Below are positions 1-6,891 of a stretch of DNA of 7,140 bases, piece by piece. A program made the position numbers and the translations under genes. The stretch lies in NCBI GenBank assembly GCA_024279575.1, contig JAJRRJ010000135.1:1-7140 (forward strand), read 5' to 3'. Source of the stretch: Alphaproteobacteria bacterium (lineage in GTDB: Bacteria > Pseudomonadota > Alphaproteobacteria > Rhizobiales > Devosiaceae). Every line of letters starts with the position of its first letter. Within the stretch, counting starts at the first letter, position 1. Below the pieces are notes generated by a model that was not told where the DNA came from, ran no database searches, and worked only from the letters and a program-made list of their open reading frames with translations.

Positions 1-91
1 GTCCTTTATGTAAGCGCTTACCCGACACACGACCAAAAAAAGCCCGGTGCTCTTTTTGGCGACCAGACTTTGAGGGATAATTATCTGACAT
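1..91 (-). CDS. trmB: tRNA (guanine-N7-)-methyltransferase TrmB, N-terminal fragment (runs off window)
   Basis: Only the first 30 codons are inside the window. Reading down from an ATG at 91-89 gives MSDNYPSKSGRQKEHRAFFG, then RVSGKRLHKG to base 2. The segment RAFFGRVSGKRLHKG matches the basic N-terminal signature of alphaproteobacterial TrmB proteins, which usually resembles RFYGRRRG-LRPGQ. TrmB transfers a methyl group from S-adenosylmethionine to N7 of G46 in the tRNA variable loop. The catalytic Rossmann domain would lie beyond base 1 and cannot be checked. The ATG shares one base with the metK stop (TGATG), and no strong Shine-Dalgarno precedes it, so translation is probably coupled to metK. 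The metK-trmB pairing is common in Alphaproteobacteria and supports the call. The identification rests on a short stretch plus context. Confidence 0.8.
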   Translation of the reverse strand, partial: MSDNYPSKSGRQKEHRAFFGRVSGKRLHKG

Positions 92-1332
92 CAAGAATAA
101 ACGGCGTCTTTAAAAGCCTTGACCAGGTTGGTTTTTTCCCATGAAAAAGTGCCTCCACGACCAGGTTTTCGTCCAAAGTGCCCATAGGCTGCGGTTATTG
201 CGTAAATGGGTTTATTAAGGTCCAGTGTCTTTCGGATACCGCTCGGGGAAAGGTCCATGACCTTGATAACAGCTTTTTCAAGAGCTGAATCTTCGACTTT
301 ACCGGTGCCGTGGGTATCAACAAATATCGACAGGGGTTGCGCCACCCCGATAGCGTAGGAAATCTGAATGGTACAGCGTTCAGCAAGTTTTGCCGCAACG
401 ATGTTTTTGGCCAGATAACGCGCCGCGTAAGCGGCTGACCGATCCACTTTTGTCGTGTCTTTTCCAGAAAAGGCGCCGCCGCCATGGGGTGCTGCACCCC
501 CATAGGTATCAACAATGATCTTACGACCGGTCAGTCCGGCATCGCCATCCGGGCCACCAATTACAAATTTACCTGTGGGATTGATATACCAGACACAATC
601 ATCAGCGATTTTGAAATCACCAAAAGCCTCACGGATATAGGGTTCAACTACTTCGCGGACTTTGTCTGAATCCCAACTTTCGTCCATATGCTGGGTCGAA
701 AGTACAATTTGAGTAACCTCTTTGGGTTTGCCATCCTCATAGCGAACAGTCACCTGGCTTTTTGCATCCGGGCCAAGTTTACCCACATCACCCTCACCCT
801 TCTTTCTTGCAACAGCAAGAAGCTCCAGCATTTTATGGGCAAAATAAATTGGTGCCGGCATCAATTCAGGGGTTTCATTACACGCATAACCAAACATAAT
901 CCCCTGGTCACCCGCGCCCTCGGCACCCTGTTCATCGGCAGCATTGTCCACCCCTTGGGCAATTTGGGCCGACTGGAAATGCAAAAGCACATCGATACGA
1001 GCTTTTTTCCAGTGGAACCCCTCCTGCTCATAACCAATATCACGAATAGCCCGCCGGGCCGCTGAGCGGAACCGGGCCGGGTTTATAACATCGTTGCCAT
1101 TTTTATCTTTTTTTATCAGCGTTGAGGGCACCCGCACTTCCCCCGCGATCACCACTCGATTGGTTGTGGCTAAAGTCTCGCAGGCAATGCGGACATCCAT
1201 GGGGTCCGTACCCGTTTTTTTGGCTTCTTTATAAACCAGATCGACAATTTCATCGGAAATCCGATCGCACACTTTATCAGGGTGGCCTTCAGAAACAGAT
1301 TCAGAGGTAAAGAGATAAGAAGGTCGGGCCAT
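91..1332 (-). CDS. metK: S-adenosylmethionine synthetase MetK (methionine adenosyltransferase)
   Basis: Cytosolic enzyme making S-adenosylmethionine from methionine and ATP, releasing phosphate and pyrophosphate. The 413-residue product is complete. Visible family motifs, numbered from MARPSYLFTSESVSEGHPDK, are GHPDK at about 16-20 in the N-terminal domain, GAGDQGIMFGYA at about 139-150 (the conserved GAGDQG segment), and the glycine-rich GGGAFSGKD at about 284-292, followed by TTKVDRSAAY. The C-terminus has the typical AYGHFGR segment. I chose the ATG at 1332 because GGAG lies 7 bases upstream (1343-1340) and MARPSYLFTSESV is the usual N-terminus. An in-frame TTG at 1347 adds five residues but would start just before that GGAG and so lose it. 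The gene follows lnt after 130 bases and overlaps trmB by one base. It supplies the methyl donor used by TrmB and by radical SAM enzymes such as MiaB. It shows no frameshift or missing key motif. Confidence 0.97.
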   Translation of the reverse strand: MARPSYLFTSESVSEGHPDKVCDRISDEIVDLVYKEAKKTGTDPMDVRIACETLATTNRVVIAGEVRVPSTLIKKDKNGNDVINPARFRSAARRAIRDIGYEQEGFHWKKARIDVLLHFQSAQIAQGVDNAADEQGAEGAGDQGIMFGYACNETPELMPAPIYFAHKMLELLAVARKKGEGDVGKLGPDAKSQVTVRYEDGKPKEVTQIVLSTQHMDESWDSDKVREVVEPYIREAFGDFKIADDCVWYINPTGKFVIGGPDGDAGLTGRKIIVDTYGGAAPHGGGAFSGKDTTKVDRSAAYAARYLAKNIVAAKLAERCTIQISYAIGVAQPLSIFVDTHGTGKVEDSALEKAVIKVMDLSPSGIRKTLDLNKPIYAITAAYGHFGRKPGRGGTFSWEKTNLVKAFKDAVYS

Positions 1333-1339
1333 AGGGCAA

Positions 1340-1343
1340 CTCC
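1340..1343 (-). promoter_or_regulatory. metK ribosome binding site
   Basis: GGAG lies 7 bases before the ATG at 1332. This spacing is what decides the metK start in favour of MARPS over the upstream in-frame TTG at 1347. Confidence 0.7.
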
Positions 1344-1349
1344 GCAATA

Positions 1350-1382
1350 GGCAAATAACTGCAAGTCAGACGTGATTTTGCC
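1350..1382 (-). promoter_or_regulatory. Possible hairpin in the metK 5' leader
   Basis: On the minus strand GGCAAA (1382-1377) and TTTGCC (1355-1350) are perfect inverted repeats 21 bases apart. Inside them CTG and CAG flank a five-base loop (ACTTG). The structure would end 6 bases before the metK Shine-Dalgarno and could affect ribosome access. It matches no SAM riboswitch class that I recognise. A six-base arm pair with this spacing can occur by chance, so the call is tentative. Confidence 0.25.
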
Positions 1383-1436
1383 AGTCAATAATAATTCGGT
1401 CAAGGTGGATATAAAGAAAAGTTTATATGAGTGCAA
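1375..1436 (-). promoter_or_regulatory. Candidate sigma-70 promoters for metK-trmB
   Basis: Two housekeeping-type promoter candidates lie in the lnt-metK gap on the minus strand. The upstream one has TTGCAC (1436-1431), a 17-base spacer and TATATC (1413-1408). The downstream one has TTGACC (1403-1398), a 17-base spacer and CAAAAT (1380-1375). Both are imperfect at -10. Transcription from the upstream candidate would include the 1350-1382 hairpin; transcription from the downstream one would start inside it. The gap of 130 bases is the longest between genes in the window, which fits an independent promoter for metK. This is pattern matching only. Confidence 0.35.
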
Positions 1437-1450
1437 CTTAGCAGAGCTGA

Positions 1451-1460
1451 ACTTATAAGT
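1451..1460. repeat. Perfect 10-base palindrome just downstream of lnt
   Basis: ACTTATAAGT is its own reverse complement and begins two bases after the lnt stop codon, about 14 bases upstream of the first candidate metK promoter. It could be an operator half of some kind, but no second copy is seen nearby and a 10-base palindrome may be coincidental. Confidence 0.2.
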
Positions 1461-1462
1461 GA

Positions 1463-3076
1463 TTAAGATTTTTTGCGGAGAAAGTGCGTACCCAAAGAAA
1501 ATAAAAACCCAACCAGCAAAACAGCAAAAAACGGCAAATTCTGATATGTGGAAAAAAATGTCCGCTCAAGACGGTTGGGCATATCGGCATCTATCAATCC
1601 AGTTTCGCCCGCTTCCATCACACCGGTCAAACGCCCCAGAGGATCAATTATGGCACTTCTGCCGGTGTTTGCCACCCGCACCATAGGGATGCCATGCTCA
1701 ACCGCACGCAACCGGGCATGGTGAAAATGTTGCGCCGGGCCGATTGAGTTATCAAACCATGCGTCATTTGTCAGATTAAGAATAAACTGGGCCTGTTCCA
1801 TATCCATACCATCACGGGCGGTAAAAATATCACCAGAAAATATTGCCTCATAACAGATCAGGGGCAGGAAAGGGGGGGTTGCGGGTGTTTGCATTAATAG
1901 CCTGTTCTCCCCGGCACTCCAGCCACGACTGCCCGTCACAAATTGTTGCAGGCCAAAGCGAGAAAAAAACGATTGAAAAGGCAGATATTCTCCGATTGGA
2001 ACCAGATGGGTTTTGTCATATCTGGCCACGGTTTCCCCCTCTGAATTCAGAGCCAGAATAGAATTATACTCAGACCTGGATGTCAAAGAAGATGTCTCTG
2101 TGTTTGGCACCCCCAATATAAGTGTGGTGCGGGGGGGGAGCATTTGTGCAATACGCACCAGACTTACAGGATAGTCCTGCAAAAAAAACGGCAGTGCCGC
2201 TTCGGGCCAAATCACATGGGTTATGCCCAACAGGCCGGTATTGTCGGGTCCTGTTTGACTGGAGGAAAGCGCAATCAACCGGTCAAGAATTGCAAGCTCA
2301 TTCCCGGGAAGCCATTTTTGAGCCTGAGCAATACCAGGTTGAACCAGGCGCAGCCGCATGTCAGTGCGCATGGTAATATCTGAGCCAGTCAGGCGATTTT
2401 GCCCATATCCAAGCTGAAGTGCCAACAGGCTCAGGACAATAAAAAGCGGGATCAAACGCGTGGTCAGGGCACGTTCGTCAGCGGGCCAGATGAGTGCCAA
2501 AACAAACCCGGAAAATGCCGCCACAAAGGTAAGGCCAAACACACCAATAAGGGAGGCGGCCTGCATCATGGTTTCATTTGCCGTGAGGGCATAGCCAAGT
2601 AGATCAAACGGAAATCCGGTAAATAAAGTGGCGCGCATAAATTCCGCACCGGCAACAAACACACTCAATGTCACCACCCGGACCCATGAATCTGTCCACA
2701 GCAAATGAGCCAATGCGCTGGCCAGGCCCCAATAAAGCGCCAAAAGGGCAGAAAGGGCAATCAGAGCAAATGGCATGGCCGCAAGCCCCAATCCCCCTTC
2801 AACCAGAAATGCAAATCCAATCCAGTGCAGTGAAACCAGAAAATATCCAAAACCAAAACTAAACCCGATGTGAAAAGCGGGACCAAACAGGCGCTTTAGC
2901 CCTGTTTCTTTTTCTGCCCCGTCAAGGCACCACACCCACAAAGGAAGCGCCAGATATAATCCGAGTAAAAAAAATAACGGGGGCATAGACAGTCCAGCCA
3001 GCGCACCGGCAAGCACCATGATCATTGCACGGTGCCAGCCATAGGCAAGAATGCATTTCTGGGCAATCCAACTCAC
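1463..3076 (-). CDS. lnt: Apolipoprotein N-acyltransferase Lnt
   Basis: Inner-membrane enzyme that transfers an acyl chain from phospholipid to the N-terminal cysteine of diacylglyceryl apolipoproteins, the last step of lipoprotein maturation after Lgt and LspA. The 537-residue product is near the usual length (E. coli about 512). Residues 1-225 contain about seven hydrophobic segments, followed by a periplasmic nitrilase-like (CN hydrolase) domain at about 240-500 and a final hydrophobic segment at about 512-530. The Glu-Lys-Cys triad is visible: E292 in WPEAALP, K355 in YDKTHLVP and C408 in LICYEAIF. The E363 of GEYLPF is also conserved. The start is GTG at 3076. An in-frame TAA lies seven codons upstream, AAGG lies 11 bases before it, and later starts would cut into the first membrane segment. 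It lies 50 bases after corC, probably in the same transcript. Long homopolymers in it (G8 at 2131-2138, G7 at 1872-1878 on the plus strand) are in frame. Confidence 0.96.
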   Translation of the reverse strand: MSWIAQKCILAYGWHRAMIMVLAGALAGLSMPPLFFLLGLYLALPLWVWCLDGAEKETGLKRLFGPAFHIGFSFGFGYFLVSLHWIGFAFLVEGGLGLAAMPFALIALSALLALYWGLASALAHLLWTDSWVRVVTLSVFVAGAEFMRATLFTGFPFDLLGYALTANETMMQAASLIGVFGLTFVAAFSGFVLALIWPADERALTTRLIPLFIVLSLLALQLGYGQNRLTGSDITMRTDMRLRLVQPGIAQAQKWLPGNELAILDRLIALSSSQTGPDNTGLLGITHVIWPEAALPFFLQDYPVSLVRIAQMLPPRTTLILGVPNTETSSLTSRSEYNSILALNSEGETVARYDKTHLVPIGEYLPFQSFFSRFGLQQFVTGSRGWSAGENRLLMQTPATPPFLPLICYEAIFSGDIFTARDGMDMEQAQFILNLTNDAWFDNSIGPAQHFHHARLRAVEHGIPMVRVANTGRSAIIDPLGRLTGVMEAGETGLIDADMPNRLERTFFSTYQNLPFFAVLLVGFLFSLGTHFLRKKS

Positions 3077-3126
3077 GTTTACCGATGCCTTACATTATTT
3101 GATACGAAACATCCCCGATAAGCCAT

Positions 3127-4197
3127 TTATGCCGAGGAGGTATCAACGTTGGATATATCCGCAGTTTTTTGCTTTTCCAGGCGGGAATCAGGCCGGGTTT
3201 TATTGCGCACATTCAGTTTACGGGGTCGGCGAAGAATCCGTACCTTTTTAACCCGGCGCGGGTCCGCCTGCAGGATTTCAAATTCAAATCCTTTCATAAG
3301 GGTAATTACTTCAGCCTTTACCGGAATACGATCAATCAACGCAAATACCAAACCGCCCAATGTATCGGCTTCTTCAGCAATATCACCGGGGTCAAAATCC
3401 GGTCCAATCACTTCACGCAATTCCTCTAACGAGGCGCGGGCATCAGCACAATAGATGTTTTCCGCTTCCCGGGTTACCAGTGCCAATTCCTCATCATCGT
3501 GTTCATCTTCAATGTCACCAACCACGGTTTCCAGCAAATCTTCAATGGTTACCAGCCCATCGGTGCCCCCGTATTCATCAACCACAATCGCCATGTGCAA
3601 GCGCGTGGCCTGCATGGATTGCAACAGGTCCCCAACCGGCATTGAAGGGGGCACAAACAGCACCTGACGGGCGCAATCAAGATCCTTTAATTTATGCTTT
3701 AGGGCGGGGTTGAGCATTCTAATGGGCGAACCGTTGGGTTTTTCAACCGGTGCCGACAGGTGCTGCAAGGCATCCTTTATGTGGATCATACCTATGATAT
3801 TATCCAGAGTCTCAGTGTAGACCGGCAATCTTGAATGCCCGGATTCGCGCAATTTTTCCACCAGCTGACCTAAAGATTCTTCCACATCGGCAGCTTCAAT
3901 ATCGACGCGCGGAACCATTACATCCTCAACCCGGGTGCCAGCCAGCTTAAGCACATTGGCAAGCATTGTACGTTCTGCGCCGGAAAAAGATGTGGTCAAC
4001 GCCCCCTCCCCCTGAAGGGCCAGACGCAGGTCATCGCGCAAAGTGGGGGGCGCGGGGGAAATCAAAAGCTTGACCCTCTCCCAGAATCCAGGTCGAGCAT
4101 TGGCTGATTGGGGAATTTCCAGGGATTGGGTTTGAGTGTCGCGTTTCAGGCGATGCGGCCGGGGCGCCGCGGCGGTCGACTGGTCGGGTTCGTTCAT
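3127..4197 (-). CDS. corC: HlyC/CorC family CBS-domain protein (CorC/YbeX type)
   Basis: The 356-residue product has an N-terminal polar tail (1-45), two CBS domains (about 88-147, opening with DVMVPR, and about 175-232, with VVDEYGGTDGLVTIEDLLE), and a C-terminal CorC_HlyC transporter-associated domain at about 240-325. The last 30 residues are basic and then polar, and look disordered. There is no DUF21 membrane domain, so this is the soluble YbeX-like form rather than a membrane-anchored paralogue. CBS pairs bind adenine nucleotides. In Enterobacteria CorC is linked to Mg/Co efflux with CorA, and E. coli ybeX has also been tied to ribosome metabolism. Its place between ybeY and lnt is the standard ybeZ-ybeY-ybeX-lnt order. 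ATG at 4197 is the only plausible start, since an in-frame TAA lies upstream and no alternative start codon falls between them. No good Shine-Dalgarno is visible. The precise molecular role is less certain than the family. Confidence 0.93.
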   Translation of the reverse strand: MNEPDQSTAAAPRPHRLKRDTQTQSLEIPQSANARPGFWERVKLLISPAPPTLRDDLRLALQGEGALTTSFSGAERTMLANVLKLAGTRVEDVMVPRVDIEAADVEESLGQLVEKLRESGHSRLPVYTETLDNIIGMIHIKDALQHLSAPVEKPNGSPIRMLNPALKHKLKDLDCARQVLFVPPSMPVGDLLQSMQATRLHMAIVVDEYGGTDGLVTIEDLLETVVGDIEDEHDDEELALVTREAENIYCADARASLEELREVIGPDFDPGDIAEEADTLGGLVFALIDRIPVKAEVITLMKGFEFEILQADPRRVKKVRILRRPRKLNVRNKTRPDSRLEKQKTADISNVDTSSA

Positions 4198-4247
4198 GGT
4201 GTGGTCCGCAAAAACAGCGCGGGGGTTTCTCCGTTTGTTATTTGGTT

Positions 4248-4267
4248 AAAAAGGCCCCATTGGGGGC
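4248..4267 (-). terminator. Small terminator-like hairpin between ybeY and corC
   Basis: On the minus strand GCCCC, loop CAAT, GGGGC (4267-4254) form a perfect five-pair GC stem, followed by C and five Ts (4252-4248). It sits about 26 bases after the ybeY stop. The stem is short, so it is more likely a weak or partial terminator, or an mRNA processing/stability element, than a full stop. I see no convincing promoter between it and corC, so some read-through would be needed for corC and lnt. Confidence 0.4.
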
Positions 4268-4293
4268 AAAATATGCGCAAACATATGCCAGAA

Positions 4294-4797
4294 TCAGTCT
4301 TCATAGGGGTTATCTATCCCTATTTGCATCAGAATGTCTATTTCAAGGCTTTCCATCTGCTTGGCATCTTTGTCATTTTCATGATCATACCCAAGGATAT
4401 GTAAAAATCCATGTAGCACGAGATGCGCAAAATGATCGGCAAAAGGCTTTTGTTGTGTCTTTGCTTCGCTGATAATCGTTTGACGGGCCAGAACAATATC
4501 CCCCATCATGCCGCAAAGGGGTGCAAATGCATCAATCTGGGGAAAAGAAAGAACATTGGTGGTTTTATCCAGCTTTCGCCATTTTGAGTTCAGCTGACGC
4601 TGTGCCTCATCATTTGAAAGCACAACACATATTTCACAGGGGCCAATGACAACGGGCGTAATAACCTGCATGGCTTTTTCAATGGAGGCAATAACCAGAT
4701 TTTGCACCTGTTTATCCTGCCAATGCGCATCCAAATAAACAATATCAATTTCCAGAGGGAACAATTCGTTTTTCCCGAAAACTTCTAAAACTGTCAT
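4294..4797 (-). CDS. ybeY: Endoribonuclease YbeY (rRNA maturation factor)
   Basis: Metal-dependent single-strand endoribonuclease needed for 16S rRNA 3'-end maturation and late ribosome quality control in the cytosol. The 167-residue product has the family's zinc-binding motif HGFLHILGYDH, with the three histidines at H129, H133 and H139. The conserved NSKWRKLDKTTNVLSFP segment (about 70-86) contains the arginine expected at the active site. The end LEIDIL-QIGIDNPY is also typical. The ATG at 4797 overlaps the phoH stop as ATGA, and no strong Shine-Dalgarno precedes it, so translational coupling with phoH is likely. PhoH/YbeZ is a known partner of YbeY, which fits this arrangement. The protein looks complete. 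Confidence 0.96.
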   Translation of the reverse strand: MTVLEVFGKNELFPLEIDIVYLDAHWQDKQVQNLVIASIEKAMQVITPVVIGPCEICVVLSNDEAQRQLNSKWRKLDKTTNVLSFPQIDAFAPLCGMMGDIVLARQTIISEAKTQQKPFADHFAHLVLHGFLHILGYDHENDKDAKQMESLEIDILMQIGIDNPYED

Positions 4798-5801
4798 TTT
4801 CTGGAGCCGGGAAGCTGCGTTTGCTGATCATAGGCGCGTACAATGCGGGCCACCAGTGGATGACGCACCACATCCTCAAAAGAAAACCTTGAAATATTTA
4901 CCCCATCAACCCCATTGAGCAGATCGACAGCCTGCACAAGTCCTGAAACCTGCCCGGGGGGCAGATCAACCTGCGAGGGGTCGCCGGTTACGATCATTTT
5001 GGAGTTTTCCCCCATGCGGGTAAGAAACATTTTCATCTGCATGGCCGTTGTGTTTTGCGCCTCATCCAGAATAATCACTGCATTGGATAAGGTACGCCCG
5101 CGCATAAAGGCCAACGGCGCTACCTCAATCAGGCCCGATTCCAGAAACCGCTCAACATTTTCAGGATGCAACATATCATAGAGCGCATCATAAAGGGGGC
5201 GCAAATAGGGATCGACCTTTTCCTTCAGGTCTCCGGGCAAAAAACCCAGTCGCTCCCCCGCTTCCACCGCCGGGCGCGACAGGATAATGCGATTGATATC
5301 ACCCCGTTCGAGCAAAGAGGCGGCAAAGGCCACCGCCAGATAAGTTTTGCCGGTACCTGCAGGGCCAATGCCAAAACACAGGTCATTACCGGCAAAGCTG
5401 CGCATATAGGCGTCCTGGGCGGGGGTGCGGGCAACAATGGTCGATTTACGGGTCGCAATTTGCGCCATACGGACACGCCCGCCGTTTTCCAGCGTGGGCA
5501 AAGGCAATTGCGCGTCCCTGGTTTGCACCATGCGAATAATGCCATCCACATCAGCAATGGCGACACTCCCCCCCTGCTCAAGCAGATCATAAAGAGATTC
5601 AAGAACGGTTCGGGTTAATTCGATGGCCCCCTGGGGACCCTTAAGCATCAAATGGTTGCCACGGGGCGTAATCTGAACATTCAAACGCTGTTCAATCAAG
5701 GCGATGTTCTGGTCAAATTCCCCATAAAGCTGAACTGCCAGTCGATTGTCTTCAAAGGCCATTTCCAATTGGCCAAGGGAGGGGGTTTTGTGTTCACTCA
5801 A
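4794..5801 (-). CDS. phoH: PhoH family ATPase (YbeZ)
   Basis: Cytosolic P-loop ATPase of the PhoH/YbeZ family, which acts with YbeY in RNA metabolism. The 335-residue product has an N-terminal RNA-binding-like region with the family segment FEDNRLAVQLYGEFDQN (about 16-32). The Walker A is GPAGTGKT (146-153), the Walker B is VIILDEAQN (242-250, acidic pair D246 E247), and GDPSQVDLP follows at about 273-281. Length and motifs are normal. The start is inferred as TTG at 5801, five bases after the true miaB stop (5809-5807), with GGAG at 5817-5814 about 12 bases upstream. An ATG at codon 14 (5762) lacks a properly spaced Shine-Dalgarno and would cut into the conserved first strand. The gene is therefore probably read by ribosomes finishing miaB, and it passes them on to ybeY through the ATGA overlap. 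The start is less certain than the identity. Confidence 0.94.
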   Translation of the reverse strand: MSEHKTPSLGQLEMAFEDNRLAVQLYGEFDQNIALIEQRLNVQITPRGNHLMLKGPQGAIELTRTVLESLYDLLEQGGSVAIADVDGIIRMVQTRDAQLPLPTLENGGRVRMAQIATRKSTIVARTPAQDAYMRSFAGNDLCFGIGPAGTGKTYLAVAFAASLLERGDINRIILSRPAVEAGERLGFLPGDLKEKVDPYLRPLYDALYDMLHPENVERFLESGLIEVAPLAFMRGRTLSNAVIILDEAQNTTAMQMKMFLTRMGENSKMIVTGDPSQVDLPPGQVSGLVQAVDLLNGVDGVNISRFSFEDVVRHPLVARIVRAYDQQTQLPGSRK

Positions 5802-6020
5802 GTTTTTTATGCACTCCGTTCCGAGATGGATTGAGATAGGTTTGATGCCATACTAACGCCTTGAGAGGCGGGGGTGTCAATCAATTCCCCATATAGTGAA
5901 TTTGGTCCGACAGATTTAATTCCTACCGGCACAATTGAGCCAATAAGTGAAGTATCAGCATCCAAATGCACCGCTTGCAAATAAGGGGAACGCCCCGCGA
6001 CCTGCCCCTTCAGGCGTCCC

Positions 6021-6026
6021 TTTTTT
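6021..6026 (-). other. miaB frameshift site 2: A6 run where A7 is expected
   Basis: The observed codons GAA AAA AGG GAC GCC TGA stop the frame at 6010. Adding one A gives GAA AAA AAG GGA CGC CTG (EKKGRL), which continues through the whole TRAM domain to the TAA at 5809-5807. Confidence 0.88.
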
Positions 6027-6887
6027 CTATCAAAACATCCATCTTCTGCCCTGCGCAGGCCTGATTGAAGGCGCTTTGTCCCTGCTTGATCAGGCTTTGC
6101 AACGCCTGAAGCCGCTCATCGGCTACCTGGCGCTCCACCTGATCATCCATTAAAGCACCGGGGGTGCCGGGGCGCGCAGAATATTTGAACGAATAGGCCG
6201 AGGCGTACCCTATTTCTTTCACCAGCGTCATTGTATCCGCAAAGTCCGCATCAGTTTCACCAGGAAACCCAACAATAAAATCACCCGACAGGGCAATATC
6301 AGGCCGGGCGGTGCGTATTTTTTCAATTACTTGAAAATATGATTTTGCCGTATGTTTGCGGTTCATGGCCTTTAAAATTCGATCGGAACCGGATTGAACG
6401 GGCAAGTGCAAATAGGGCATTAACTGGTCAAGATCACGGTGAGCGGCGATAAGTTCATCATCCATATCATTGGGGTGAGATGTGGTATAGCGCAGGCGGT
6501 CAAGCCCGTCTATTTTTGCCAATTCAAATAAAAGCGCGCCCAACCCCTTGTCGGTGCCCTCCGCTCCCTGCCCATGATAGGCGTTCACATTCTGGCCCAA
6601 AAGGGTAATTTCACGCACCCCGGCATCAGCGAGGTTTTTTGCCTCCTCAACAATGCGAGAAAGAGGACGGGATACTTCATTGCCACGGGTATAGGGAACC
6701 ACGCAAAACGAACAAAATTTGTCACAACCCTCCTGCACCGTTAAAAACGAGGTCAACCCCCGGGAAATGGTTACTTTTTTTGTGGGTGCGGGCAGATGTT
6801 CAAATTTATCCTCAATGGGGAATTCGGTGTCAATAACCCGGCCATTCTCAGCTTTGGCCACCAGTTCGGGCAAACGGTGATAGGACT

Positions 6888-6891
6888 GGGG
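6888..6891 (-). other. miaB frameshift site 1: C4 run where C5 is expected
   Basis: The observed codons GGC CCC AGT CCT read VVGPSPI and lead to a stop at 6771. Adding one C gives GGC CCC CAG TCC TAT CAC CGT TTG CCC GAA CTG, that is GPQSYHRLPEL. This is the conserved MiaB motif and joins exactly to the frame below. Confidence 0.9.

Noticed and set aside
1333..1462. A known SAM-II or SAM/SAH riboswitch upstream of metK.
   Set aside because: Neither the conserved cores of these classes nor their expected pseudoknot sequences could be recognised in the 130-base gap.
4254..4267. The ybeY-corC hairpin acting as a plus-strand terminator.
   Set aside because: On the plus strand it is followed by As rather than Ts, and no plus-strand gene precedes it.
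5166..5618. A 150-codon plus-strand open frame opposite phoH, and similar long plus-strand frames opposite metK, lnt and corC.
   Set aside because: They lie entirely antisense to well-conserved genes, have low-complexity or shadow-like composition and show no recognisable domain.
5807..5851. A 14-codon open frame (ATG GCA TCA ... TAA) with an AAGG seven bases upstream, just before phoH, resembling a leader peptide.
   Set aside because: Reading further upstream in the same frame gives the TRAM domain of MiaB without a stop, so this is the tail of miaB, not a separate leader.
5810..6009. An apparent intergenic region of about 200 bases between miaB and phoH.
   Set aside because: It is filled by the C-terminal miaB coding sequence in the frame exposed by the second frameshift.
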